The notes below the pieces were generated by a model. That model made no database searches and had not been told where the DNA came from. It saw only the letters and a program-made list of their open reading frames with translations. Below are positions 34,128 through 46,100 of a DNA stretch of 64,000 bases, piece by piece; position 1 is the first letter of the stretch, and the number at the start of each line of letters is the position of its first letter. Location: positions 97,846-161,845 of the forward strand of contig JADNRY010000141.1 in assembly GCA_015501585.1 (NCBI GenBank), in the 5' to 3' direction. This DNA comes from Rhodocollybia butyracea. Lineage: Eukaryota > Basidiomycota > Agaricomycetes > Agaricales > Omphalotaceae. Position numbers and translations under genes: made by a program.

Positions 34128-34951
34128 TAGTAAACGCTCGCTGAAAGGTATGCCTGAAAAGTAGATGTTAGCTCACACTTTAGTGTAAATCGGGTTAACA
34201 TACAGTTATTGATAGGAGCAGGCATGGGCAAGGGAGGTCGCACTCCTGGCTGACCATCTGCAAAAGAATCAGTAATCTCGAATATTAAGGGATACATACA
34301 GGACAAACCTAACCCACTGAAAAATGGAAGAATAGAAGGGATGAGACACTACTTTGACCTATACTGACCGTTCAAAATCCCCCATTCAGCAGAGGGCGCA
34401 AATTTACTCCAATATACTTACTGGCAAATGAATATCGCTCAGGTAAAGTGGGGGGAAGAGCGTAAACCTGTGGAAGATTGTAATGGGGCAGCAACACGAC
34501 CAGTTTGCCAGAAGACGGAGAGGAGGTCTGCAGGTCGGTACTGAAGACAGCGTTGATACCCGGCGGACATTGGGATAAATGGAACACGAATGGAAGAGAG
34601 AGCGCTCAGTTTTTGGCGGAAAAAGTCACTGTGTCAGAAGACGCTAGCCTGCGAGGTTGGGACACTTAAGCAAGATACGAACAATGGGGAGACAGAAGGG
34701 AAATAGACATCCAAATTGTAAACGACACTCAGAAGGTGTCCTTGAACAGAAACCTGACATGTTAGGTTATTAGTGAAAGGGGTTAGTGTGGGAGTAGTGG
34801 GTTAAAGAAAGGTGAAAACAACCTGCACCTGCACAACCTGCAAGAGCTCAAGACACATGTATAATAATAATAGAATGGTTATAGCAAGTGCTTGGATATT
34901 ATGATAATCTCTTGCTACAGCAAGAGGGCATAATAATTATTGCTATTGCTA
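34128..34951. other. Spacer 3' of the homeodomain-like repeat gene
   Basis: No independent gene is supported. Part of it could be the 3' end of the repeat-family gene read from the minus strand. Confidence 0.35.
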
Positions 34952-37229
34952 TCAATTATATACCATTTTGGTAGGCTTGGGTCCTACTTTGGGTTCTCGG
35001 ATCTGAAAGGATCTCAGCGGGTATGATATGGTTTGATCTACTACCCTGATCTGGATTCCGTTTGTGGGGGCGATTGCTCTGACGCCGATACAGTTTGATT
35101 TGTTCCCCGATCTGGATTCCAGCAGGAGCCGCTTCTGACATGGAAGCGTATTATGCCGTTCGGGAACATCCAACCATCCGAAGACTCCGCCAGAGGTTCC
35201 ATCACGCATTATAGAACCTAGGTCCACCGCCGGCTGGTCAAAGTGGGTCTGGCCCAACTTCACTACATCACGCTGTGAAGATCTTGCCGGAACCGCCGCA
35301 GGTGGAGAACGAGCCGGTCGACTCGAAGTGAGTTGAGCTGATGAGTGTGAAGGACCTTCGAGAGCCAACAACGGTGATGCCAAAAGCGAATGGTCCAGGC
35401 CAGCCATGGGCCCAGGCGAAGATAAGCCAAGGCTTGGAACACTGAAACACTCCTCCTGCATAGATGAAGCCATTGCAAACAGATGGCCACCGAAGACAGC
35501 ATCATCCATATCTCCCACAGGAGGTCCCTCCATATCGATGAAGGAAAGTGTAGCTGGAGACAATGGCGGGAGAGGTGGCTGTATTGGTGATGATGGCGGA
35601 AGCCTTGGTGACGATGGCGGCATTAAGTCGAAAGGGAGGGAGGGAAGACCGAAACTTTCAGATGACCAATCTGAAGTCCCAGAAATTGCAGCCGGCGACA
35701 TGGCAGACGAGAAAGGGGGTATTGTAGACACAGGACCGGACGTAAATGGAAATGAGACTGACATCGATGCAGATGGGACCGCGGGCACCGGAACAGATGT
35801 AGATGGGACCGCAGGCACCGGAGCAGATGGCACTGGGGAGACCACAGGCACCGGAACAGAAGAAACTGTAGACATCGGAGTAGGAGATATGGAAGCCAGT
35901 GATTCTGGCATTGCAACTATGGCGCCATCGACAATGAGGTCTTCAAGGATTGACGAGTTACCAATGACGCCTCGAGCAAATTCCTTGAATGGTTGAATAC
36001 ACGTATGCTTATACCCTGGGTACGCTTCATGAAATGCATGGCCATTGGAATTTCTGCCATTGTTAAAGCTGAATGTGACAGGTAAGCCATCGCGTACATG
36101 GATGATTCCAAACAATGAAAACTTACACTACACTTGTGAGAGTACCCAGTTTCTGTTCATCATGTTCTACCATACCCATAAACAACCAAGTGGATGGCAC
36201 CTTGCTTGATAAGAAGGAGGCAAGCTGCAGCAAAATCGAAGGAATTAGAGCGATGAACCTGACCGAAAATTGTCAGCTTTTCAACATACATAATATAAGT
36301 CTGTAACTTACTCTTTTCGCTGGTTTCCACTCAAAGACTGTACGGAGTCAAGACTCGATTTCAGCTTCTCTAAGACATCATTGACATCATCTTCTTCAGA
36401 TTTTTCGACTAACTGGCCCTTCGATTCTGACTTCCTTGCACTCTGTGCTTCCATCTCTTCCGCCACATGCTGACGCACATTGTCTGAAGCGTCTGCCCAT
36501 GCCTCAGCAGTCAGAGCTTTCATGAAAACCATCTGCTGCCCTCGCTTGGTCTTTTTTGCCGTCTCTTTGTCTGCCTGATCCTTGCCCCAGTCTACCTGAT
36601 CCTTGCACCAGTCTGACAAAGCCTTGTCCACCTTAGGTTTTACCAGTGTATCATAGTATAAGGATGAGAACATTTGCTCGGTGGTTTGAGAATGCTGCAC
36701 TTTGACCAAACAGTTCTGGGTGTGGGCGGAGACCAGTGTTGCTGGTGACATCCCATTGGCTAGATCAACTACAAGGTTGACAGAGGTCTTGGCTTTCACC
36801 TGGCGTGACTTGTTATTGAACCAATGCTGGATTTGCTGTAAATTATTTTAGTCAACTTTAAGTTTAACTTTGTGTAGAACTATAACTCACAAGCTTTTTC
36901 TCATCCATTGCTGCGGTCAATGCCTGAGCTTCCTTGGCGCTCAGAGTTTTGCTGTCTAACATGTTCTCCGGTGGAAACGATGCAAAGTATTTGCAATATA
37001 GTACAGCCCATGTCAAAGAGACATTTTTGTTCTCCTGCGCGTGAAGAAAAGTCGGAAATTTAGATTGTAGCCACGAAAGTTGGGGGTCGCTCTATAGCTT
37101 TGAAACCCGTTTCTTCTGTGTATTTTTTGCAGGACGGGATCCGGCAGCTTTGGCGATGTTTTCCAATATCTTCATTTGTTGCCGAACAATTAAAATAACG
37201 GTTACAATCGCCCGAGACTGAATGCTCAT
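34952..37229 (-). pseudogene. Repeat-family gene with homeodomain-like helix (interrupted by a stop)
   Basis: Read from an ATG at 37229. After about 47 codons the frame meets a TAG at 37094-37092, then continues as PQLSWLQSKFPTFLHAQ and an Ala-rich KEAQALTAAMDEKK block to an intron near 36890-36838. The next exon starts IQHWFNNKSRQVK, resembling homeodomain helix 3 (WFxNxR), and runs to about 36311. Further exons follow, including IPSILLQLASFLSS at about 36240 and a long Ser/Pro-rich part from 36115 to 34952 with PVPAVPSTSVPVP-type repeats. From memory, such proteins are multi-copy in mushroom genomes, but no function is established. The stop fits CAG to TAG. A DNA-binding role is only suggested by the WFNNKSR helix. 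Confidence 0.55.
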
Positions 37230-37371
37230 GTGACCAGCCATGCCGCTCCCGGCAAGTGAGCTATACAGCTGCTTAGTAACGGGAGCTTTAGTTCAATCTT
37301 CTGCTGTCGTTGTTTCTTCCCATTCCTTTTTCTTTTTTTTTACTTCACTTCACCTGTCGCTGCTCACAATA

Positions 37372-37736
37372 ATGTCCTCAAATGTTGTTCTCAGTTGTGA
37401 GGTTCTGACTCACCTGAACTCTCTTGTACGGGCCCTCAATCAGCTGAACATCACTGATCGTAAGTTGCATCACATATCAAATGGTCCCGCTCAAACTGAT
37501 GTTACAGAAATGCCAGCCACTTCTGCTGCCCCTTCAGACATTGCTGCTGCTCCTGTTGTCATTGCTGCTGCTCCTGTTGACGTTGCTGCTGCTCCTGTTG
37601 ACATTGCTGCTGCTCCTGCTGTTGTTGCTCAAGTTGCTCAGACGCCCCCTGCCCTCAATATTGTTCCAGCTGTGACTGCTATTCCCGTTGTTGGCTCGTT
37701 TTTTTTGCCTCTAATCTTGCCATGAGCCTGACTTAA
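37372..37736 (+). pseudogene. Small Ala/Pro-rich repeat-family gene, divergent to the homeodomain-like gene
   Basis: An ATG at 37372 opens a 117-codon frame. The first ~35 residues (LTHLNSLVRALNQLNITDR) look helical. They are followed by a tandem array with an IAAAPVD unit encoded by GCTGCTGCTCCTGTTG repeats (37541-37630). The frame ends at 37725 shortly after an eight-T run. In the frame reached by one extra T the text would continue as a helical segment to a TAA at 37734-37736, which could be a former CAA. A possible intron with GTATGT donor follows near 37780. An alternative in-frame ATG at 37240 exists but lies only 11 bp from the divergent gene's start. Confidence 0.4.
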
Positions 37737-37884
37737 GTTCTTGAAGTGAACAGTTTGGCTAGTGAAGGTGAACCCGATGGTATGTGTACTATTCATTCTA
37801 TTCTTTTTTTTTTTTTACTGACTGACGTGAACTTGTATAGAAGGGGATGCAGGATGCGCTCATCAGGAAAATACCCCCTCTACT

Positions 37885-38395
37885 CCAGCAAGCTCAGAGA
37901 GGCTAGGGCTCCTCCAGTGGCTTGAAAGCCTCTAAGTTGGACAGGACACTTGAGCTGCCAGAGACTAAGTTCACAAGGTTGCTTTCACTTGAGCTGACCT
38001 CAAGCTTACTCAAGTCACTCAGGTTACAGCCAGGTTCACCAGGTTCACTCAGGTGGTCTCTCAGGTCAGTCCAGGTCGACTTAAAGGTCACCTCAGTTAC
38101 CCCAAGCATTGTCAAGTTTATCCCAAGTCTACCCAAAGTTTCCTGGAGTTTCTTTGGGTTCTACCCAAGTCTATGATAAGTTGGCTGGAGTACCTTTGAG
38201 TTCTCTTCATGTTACCTCAAGTCTACCCAAGTCTATGATAAGTGGTCTAAAGTATCCTTAGATTGTCTTGAAGTCTGTCTCAAGTCTAATAAAAGTTTAC
38301 TTCAGCATACTTGAAGTATAGCTAAAGTATACCTCAAATCCACTTAAATATAGTTGAGTACTTTCAGGCTCAAGTGGCACAGCCTAAAAGCATTC
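37885..38395. repeat. CAAGT/ACTTG-dense block with imperfect inverted ends
   Basis: About 500 bases in which CAAGT, AAGTCTACCCAAG and ACTTG recur every 10-30 bases. CAAGTCTACCCAAGTCTATGATAAG-like units occur twice (38160s and 38220s). The left end AGGCTAGGGCTCC...GTGGCTTGAAAG resembles the reversed right end AGGCTGTGCCACTTGAGCC. It may be a small transposon or a transcribed structured repeat. Confidence 0.5.
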
Positions 38396-38755
38396 CACAT
38401 AATGGACAATCAATTATTAAATAAAAATCAAATGATTGTATTGCAAGATCAAGATCAAACTACTTAATTACTTTAACTACATACTGATTAAAGCCAGGTA
38501 CTACTACACTACCCCCAATAAATAAGAATGAAGTAAAGAAAGCCAATAAAAGAGTGAAAATATTATTAAAGAGCGAGAGATTTAATTAGCAAAAACAGAA
38601 GTCCACAAGCTACTTAAGCACGGATAGGAGAGGAACGAGGAGGAGAGGAAGATGGAAGAGGAGAAGCACCTCGGGTTGCAACTGCATTAGATTCCAGACC
38701 TTTGATATCTACTTTGGTAAGATCATCAGCCTCAGAAGAAACTCCTTGTTAGATT

Positions 38756-40951
38756 GTGTGCTATCATAAAATGAATAGAGTATCCAATATAGTAATAATG
38801 ATAAACTCACAGTATAAGCTTGTACAAGCTAGAGCGAAAGTCTTCAGCCCAGATGGGAGCTTGTACAGCAATGCGATTGAACGAAGACAGATGGAAGCAA
38901 TATCTGTAGCATGTATGAGAAATAGAAGCAAGAGCCATAAATGACATACTGAGATCTGGCAGTATCCGAAAACTCAACATGTCTATAGACACCCTCAGAG
39001 TATTCATGGAGCGCATGCTCAATCTGAATTCATACATAAATTTAACATCAGATATTACAAAAGTAAAACTTACGAAGGTGAGCATCAGCGCAATTGTAGT
39101 TGGCGCGATAGTCCTAGCATTGACAATTTCTTGAAATATTTCAATATTGGCACCACCCTTAGTGGCAAAAACTTCGAGATGGAGGATATGAGCGATGCCC
39201 TCACAGCCAAAGGGCAGCTGAGTATTGTAGGTCTTGTTCTAACATGGCTGATTAGAAGACAAAAACACACTGATAGAAGTTCATACCTGAATATTGACTT
39301 CACCATACTTATAATGGCCATCTTGTGTAACGGCTACGGAATTGGCGCCGCTTTGGTTATTATCAATAGCGCTTATTATGTAATCTTTAGTTCCTTTCCT
39401 TCCTGCCACTTTGTGTGTACTCTCAATAGAATTGGGTTGTGTGCACTTGGTGGGATTTAAGGACTCTTTTAGCTGCTATCAGCTAAGCTTTCAGCCTTAC
39501 CCGCTCTTATCTTGCTATATCAGCTAGCCCGCTCTCAGCCCCTTTGCCTCACAGCCCAGGGGCTTTACATCTTGCCAGTTGGTGAAGAACCCACTTCTGG
39601 CATAGCCAAGCTAGAGCGATCCAGACAATGAAAATTTTTTAAAAAACCATTAAGAATGAATGAACTTACAAACTGGACAAGTTCCTGCTGTGTGTCAACA
39701 CTGGCCAGAACCCTAGCGAATACATCGATCATATCACCTTCCCCTTATACTCATTGGCAAGCTCCTGCAGGATCTCCATGTTGTAGGCATGCTTGTCTGT
39801 TGGAAATGGCTGCTTTGTGGCGGTAGCACGGCGGTTCATCCTCTTGCCCAGGATGGCCAGACGACGAGTGTTAGGAGTGAAATGCTTCTCCATAATCTTG
39901 CCGCCTCTACGACACGAAGGCGGAGTGAGAAGATCAGACAAAACACTGGAATGGGAGCGAGAGCTAGCGGGGGAACCGGATAGACCAAGGCGCCCGCGAA
40001 TTTGGTTTGAAGCCTTCTTCAAAGGAGTAGAAGGAGGTGAGGAGACCTGAATCTTATATACAAAGTGGTAAGTATAGGCAACGGACAAAAAAAAAAACAC
40101 TTACATGGTTCGATGGCACATCTACGTCCATATCGTCGTGGCCACCGTCCCCGGCAGCAACAGCAACAGCATTGTCATTGTTATCATCATCATTGCTGCG
40201 ATGTTCTCCCTGACGGTGCTCATCGTCAGAGCCGCCGCCTAGAATTGCAAAGGGGGGTGAGGTATTGTACGCATTGTAAAAAGAAGAGGACACGTACCTT
40301 CGAAAGTTTCGTTGAATAAGAGAGCATCTGGGTCTTTGTCAAGAGGACCATCCATATCTTCGTCGTCCTCGGAGCCCGGTTCCTCGTCATCAAGAGGAGG
40401 AACATGGCATTGGCCATGGCCATGACCATGACCATCAAGGTCACGGTCACCAAGTCCATCAAAGACTTGGGTAGCGTTGTTGTTGTTGTTGTCATCCTCT
40501 TTGTCATCCAAACATTGAGCGGCGCGCATAGCCCTAGCGCGCTGGCGAATGACTAAAAATGGTAGTTAATTGTAGTAATGTTACAACTTTTAAAAGAAAA
40601 AATACCTTCGTCTTTGGCCTGTTGAGCCTTTTTCTGAGCCTCCTTCTTTTGTCAAAGGGCAGAAGCCTTGAGGTCGACCTCCTTCTTGGAGGGAGCTTTG
40701 GCCCCAGGAGCCTTGGGAGCAACCGCCTGTGCCGTCGCTCGCCTGGTTTTCGGTCCAGAATTGGCGGCAGCAGCAGCAGCAGCGGATTGTGTTTTCTTGA
40801 CACCTAGTAAAAAAGTTGGAGAACATGGAAATGTGAGTAAAGAAAAAAAATATAAATCAAATGACACCCACCTTGAGAAGCAACAGTGGAAGCTAAGTAC
40901 GAAAGAATGAGAATGCGAAGTAAACATAGAAAAAAAAAACTTACCAGGCAT
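38756..40951 (-). pseudogene. DUF6532-like repeat-family gene, broken
   Basis: Starts at an ATG at 40951 (short exon) and continues through several small exons. These hold an Ala-rich basic segment, a polar/acidic region with Asn and Asp runs (GHGHGHGQC, DDEEPGSEDDEDMDG), and MEKHFTPNTRRLAILGKRMN with FPTDKHAYNMEILQELA at about 39900-39740. A TGA at 40654-40652 interrupts the Ala-rich segment (CGA before, by context). A spacer at 39480-39660 replaces what is normally the middle. Downstream pieces read AIDNNQSGANSVAVTQDGHY (about 39380-39310), PFGCEGIAHILHLEVFATKG (about 39220-39160), TIAPTTIALMLTF and IEHALHEYSEG (about 39110-38990). The last blocks match my memory of the C-terminal half of DUF6532 proteins; this needs a search. 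Confidence 0.45.
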
Positions 40952-41186
40952 TTTGGAATGGTTAAGTAGCAAGGAGCGAGTGAAAGTGGAAAGGAAAGGA
41001 AGAGGACAAGAAAGTCCAGGGTCGCCGACACACCTTTTATATGCCGCCTTTCGGCACCCTGCTTAGTATCTTATTCGGGCCTAAACAGTGAAAGGGGTTC
41101 AACCACAATATCAAATTTAACAGTAGATTAAAACAAAGAGAATCAAAAAGCAAAATGCAAAAAATACAAAAAAAATAAAAGTATTA

Positions 41187-41833
41187 TCAAAGGAAATGCG
41201 GCATAGTTGGAGCTCGTTTAAAAAAGTCCACAAGCGCATGGATATAATAAGCTGCAAGATAGAATTCGGTTTCCTTCAGTTCCCCAGTACCACGAACACT
41301 CATTGATCCCACCCTCTCCCCAGCATGGACGGTTGTTGAGTTCATCCGAACCGTGTTTGAGTGAGTCCATCCACGCATGATCTGGAAGAAGGTGTGCAAC
41401 GTCGCCTGACGCAAACGCCCATCTGGGTGACCAAAGGCAGGTGGTCCATTGCTGAAGAAAGCATCTTTGATGACAAGGTTCCGGTCTTCTCAAGTGGACG
41501 TGTCGTACTCATTTTCAAACTCCCCATCTTCACGTCCTTGGCTGTGCGGCACAAGTCTGTACAGAAACTGATCTAGCAGCATAAACTCTTGCTTGAATGA
41601 AATTTCGAAGATCTCCTGCAAAACCTCGGTCTGCACGTCATCTGGAAGGTGTCCTGTGTAGATATGTCCCTTCCAGCTTGCGGAAGCGAGAGAAAGATCT
41701 GTGAGATCGATAGACTGAAGAATGGTTAGCCCAAAGGAAATAAGCGGAAGTAAGAAATGCACTTACAAACGAGCTTCCCATATGGGCAGCGACTTCGTTC
41801 ATCTCATTGCACAGCCGCAACCTCCACCCATTG
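41187..41833 (-). pseudogene. 3' part of a split repeat-family gene (piece D)
   Basis: The minus strand reads WRLRLCNEMNEVAAHMGSS next to the palindromic element. An intron of about 50 bp (roughly 41767-41718) follows, then a long exon (DLTDLSLASASWKGHIYTG, FKQEFMLLDQFLYRLVP). A TGA at 41492-41490 sits in the EYDTST-stop-EDRNLVIKDAFF context, where CGA would restore Arg. Open frame then runs to the stop at 41189-41187. The protein family is multi-copy in Agaricomycetes as far as I recall and has no known function. Its upstream part lies beyond the insertion, at 50128-51198. Confidence 0.65.
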
Positions 41834-42648
41834 CAGTAGCATTATTTAAATACCCCCAGTACCTGTTGTGGAGATTATGATAATAAACCCAGTAAGCTAC
41901 TGTACAGTAAGAGTGTAGGGGCATTTTAATCCCTCTGTGTTCGCATTTGATGAAGTCATGTGACTCATTTGTTGCAGCTTTTGGGTGGCTGGACGAAAAT
42001 AGGTTATTTACGGGCCTATCTAGGCAATTTCTGGGATGGTAGCTAGCCCAAAAAAGACTATATAATGTATTAATATTTGAGCCCTACTCCGGGGTAGATT
42101 AGGCACCATAAGGGGATGGATTGCATCGAAAAATCTAGATGATGTTCGGTCAAAGCTGGCTGAGCATTACCAAATTGGGTAATGCCATCAAAACAGTAAA
42201 AGCGGCCTAAAAAGCCTGCTTCTACATGGATATTCCGCCCTATAAGAGTGTAGATAGTATCTTTACATATATAATAGGTCCCCCTGAAGCGAAATTACAG
42301 CGAGAGCTGCGGTCAAAGCTGTTTTATTACCATATTTAGAATGCCAGCAAAGCGGCCTAAAAGCTTGTTTATGCATGGGTATTCTACCTAATAGCAGTCT
42401 ATACAGTGTTTATAGATGTACAGTAGGCACCTAAAGCAAAATTAAAGCAGGTATATGGTGTAATAGTAGCACTGCTTCGATGTTTGGGTCTGTGGCTGTG
42501 TTGTAAAAAATCGAAATAAAAGTAGGGATGTTTAATATACTAGTGGTACAGGCATGGTCTCTGCAATATATATATATGCCTGAAGCAAAATCAGAGCATT
42601 CTATGGAGAGAATAGGCTGTAATTGCCCGCTCTAGGCCGGAGGAGGTC

Positions 42649-43062
42649 TGTTGAGGCTAGAACCGCCCCCATTACTATTAGGAGTCCCGCTTCTCGGGCC
42701 CGTTGCCGGTATAAGGGGAGGTATTTCTCCGCTCATGATTGTTTTTCCTTTCTTTACCTTATAGGCATATCCTTTATCTTCGTCGCCTAATCTTTACTTA
42801 CTCGCTTCATTAAAAGACCGCCTCGGGAGGCGGCATCGATACATTATTTATATTTCGTTACTTTCCTTTATTTTCCCTCAGTCGTTGTACACTCGTGTAC
42901 TACTGAGGGTAAGCTTATTCATATATTTACTTGTGTTCTTCGTACTGATATTCACTTATAGTTTAGATTACTTACTAAGTTCACAGGTACTTATATTTCA
43001 CAATACAGAGTCGTTGTACACTCGTGTACTACTGAGGTTTTAGATTACTTACTAAGTTCACA
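42649..43062 (+). repeat. 5' LTR of the copia element
   Basis: 414 bp; contains CAGTCGTTGTACACTCGTG repeated twice (about 42880 and 43010). Near-identical to the 3' LTR. Confidence 0.92.
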
Positions 43063-43074
43063 GGTTATGGGCCC
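43063..43074 (+). promoter_or_regulatory. Primer-binding site of the copia element (half-tRNA iMet type)
   Basis: GGTTATGGGCCC starts at the first base after the 5' LTR. It complements, with one mismatch, the anticodon-stem region GGGCTCATAACC of initiator tRNA-Met, the half-molecule priming used by copia-type elements, rather than the tRNA 3' end. Confidence 0.6.
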
Positions 43075-43152
43075 CGCCTTCCACTGAACTTACAGAAAAC
43101 ACGAACTGCTAGAAACTTATCGACTCAATTAAAATTACTACCAAACCCAGAT

Positions 43153-46100
43153 ATGGCGAGTAACGGAGCGATTCCACCTCCTATACCAGAGATCCCCAAA
43201 GACCAGAAGTTCGACGGGGGAGTACGACTTGCATGGGCACCAATAGAACGAAAAATCAAAAACACCCTAAAGGGACAAGGTCTAATTGGATATGTAGACG
43301 GTACTATTCCACGACCCCCTATAATCCCTGCTCCGAACCCTCCTGATCCTACTGCGCCCGCGCTCCTTCCTACTCCCGTATACTCGTTGATTCCATCTCG
43401 CGAGGAATGGACATTCCGAAATGACCGCACGAAAGGGCTTGTGGAAGCGTATGTCTCAGACCTTCCATCTCTTGTCCCTACTGTCGACAAGATGAACGCA
43501 TTTGAAGTTCTGGAAGCCCTTACCAGAGAATTTGGACAGACTGACGAGATGAAAAAGGTTCACTCCATGCGCCGACTTCGAACTCATACTTTCTGTGATA
43601 ATGAGGATATTGATGCCTTCTTCAAAACCTTCCGCGAGTTGAGGAAGGAAGCGATTGATGCGGGAAATGATGTACCAGATGACGTCTTCAAGGACTTGGT
43701 TGTCGCTGCTTTCCCTACTGCGACGTTTGACACCATACTCCAAAATATCACTGCAAACCCCACTGCCTTCGCAAGTTCTTCCTCGGTTATCCAGCAGATC
43801 TCCTACCAGTATTCCCGGGTGAAGAACCGACCAGACAGTGCAGTGTCTGGTGACAGACTACCTCAGGCGAACCTCATTACTGCCCTTCAGACTCGTATCG
43901 AGCAGCTTGAGCGTGAGCAAGGTGGAAGCAGTGTGCCGAGATCGAATGGAAAGAAGTGCACTAATCCGAATTGTCTACGAACTGGTCACCTTGCCGAGGA
44001 GTGTTTCCGAAGGGGAGGAGGAAAAGAAGGCCAGTACCCGTCATGGTGGAAAGGGAAGAAGGATACCGATACACCTCTAGCGATCTCGAGTTCGAGTCCT
44101 GCTCCGGCTGCGAACTCGGCGGTGGTTGTTGGGGAGCTGACCCAGCACTACACCCAGGCCTTGTTAGCATCTGAGAGCGGAATAGAAGGGGAAACTTACG
44201 CTGATTCAGGCGCGAGTGATCACTTCTTTCGTCACCGCTCGGACTTCCTCACCTGTACGCCTTGCTCACGGTTAGGTGGATCGTCGGAGAAGTCAACTAG
44301 CCTTGCTATTGTAGGGACAGGAAAAGCTCAGAAAACTTTCTTGCACAAAGGAAATACGGTCACCATTACCTTCGAGGAAGCACTCCATACTCCGACGGTT
44401 TCCTCCGACCTTGTATCCATCTCCAAGCTCGATGCTAAAGGTGTAACAATTATCTTCGGGAATGGGGTAGCCAAATTTTACTCACCGCAGGGCGTTCACT
44501 TCTTGACTGGTCTTGGGGCTGGAGGACTGTACCACTTGCCAGAGCGAGTTAGTTCTGCTTTGGTCGTTCGATCCCGGACTCTGAATAAACCCGTGGATCT
44601 ACAAGGATGGCACAAGCGTTTTGGCCATGCCGGCATCACGAGAATCCAGTTGGCGATAGCAAAAGGGTTACTTGATGGTCTTAACGTTGTTGGAAGTTGG
44701 AGAGATGAACAACCTGAATGTGACCCGTGCCATATTGGTCAAGCTAAGCGTCGCCCATTCGATGGCCGTAACAATGGAGAACGAAGACTGCTGGAGCGGG
44801 TTCATATTGACCTGACTGGACCAATGAGGACGAGAGCGATGGGAGGGTTCTATTACTCTATGCCCATCGTTGATGGGTGGTCCGCGATGGCAAGAGACTT
44901 CTACTTGGCCAATAAGGAATCGACCACAACCCTTGCTGCTTTGGTGAAATACAAGGCTTTAGCAGAGAAAGAAACTGGGGAGAAGTTGCTGTATGTGAGA
45001 GTCGATGGAGGAAAAGAATTTGGAAGTGATTTGTGGCGGAGTTGGGCCGATGAAAATGGCGTTAAGCTGGAAGTCATTCCTGCGTACTCGTCAGCCGCGA
45101 ATGGCCTCGTCGAAAGGAAGCACGGTATTACCTTTGCCCACGTCCGCACTATCCTTTACGAATCAGGTCTCCCGCCATATCTATGGACATACGCCTGCGC
45201 GTACATTGTCTATACCGAAAATCTTCTTCCTACTGCACGTACAGGACAGAAAATTCCTGCTGAGATGTGGTACAGAAAGAGGATGGATGTGGCACACCTT
45301 AGACCATGGGGTGTCGTAGCTTGGGCGACTATCGTGGATGGTACTCCGGGCAAGTTAGATGCTCGAGGCTTCTCGGGAAGGATGGTTGGTTACGGCGAAA
45401 GGGGTGTTTATCTCCTCTACTTGCCGACGGGTCGAGTTGTAGCGAGCAGGGATGTGAGTTTTGACGAGAGATTGCAGAGGTTATTGCCACCAGTTGGGGG
45501 AGAGGAAGAAGGCGACGGCGAGGTTGAGAATGAAACAGGAACTCAACATCTCGACGACAGCTTATCAACTGATGCCAACAAACTCTTAACCCCTGATGCC
45601 AATACCGTGATCTCCGAGGACCCTGCCAATACTCAAATTGTCACGCAGCCACCTGCCCATCTTCGCCGCTCATCTCGAAACAGAACTCCATCCGCTATGG
45701 CCAAGGCAAGCGAAGAATTTGAGCAAAGGGAGAAGACCGGGACCTCTCAGCGACTCGAATGGGCAACTAACACGAGAAAACCCAGGGCGAACTTTGCGGC
45801 ACTCACGGAGAACTTACCAACAGACATCGACATGACATTCAATGTTGCACTTACAGCAATAGGCCTTCCCGCTGTCCCGAAATCTTACTCGAAAGCTATG
45901 GAAGACCCCGATAGGTGGAACCCAGCGATCCGAAAGGAGATACAGCGTATGGTGGAATTCAACGTCTTCGGTCCTCTTCAGGACGCACCACCAGGGGCAA
46001 CTATCCTTAACCCGCTGTGGGTCTTCGCACACAAGCTCAATGGTTCAGGGGAGATTGTCGATGAAAAGGCTCGCCTTGTGGTAAACGGAGGAACTCAAGT

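Noticed and set aside
35406..35996. 196-codon plus-strand ORF rich in Gly/Asp/Thr
   Set aside because: It is the antisense shadow of the Pro/Ser/Val repeat region of the minus-strand repeat-family gene; composition follows directly from that repeat.
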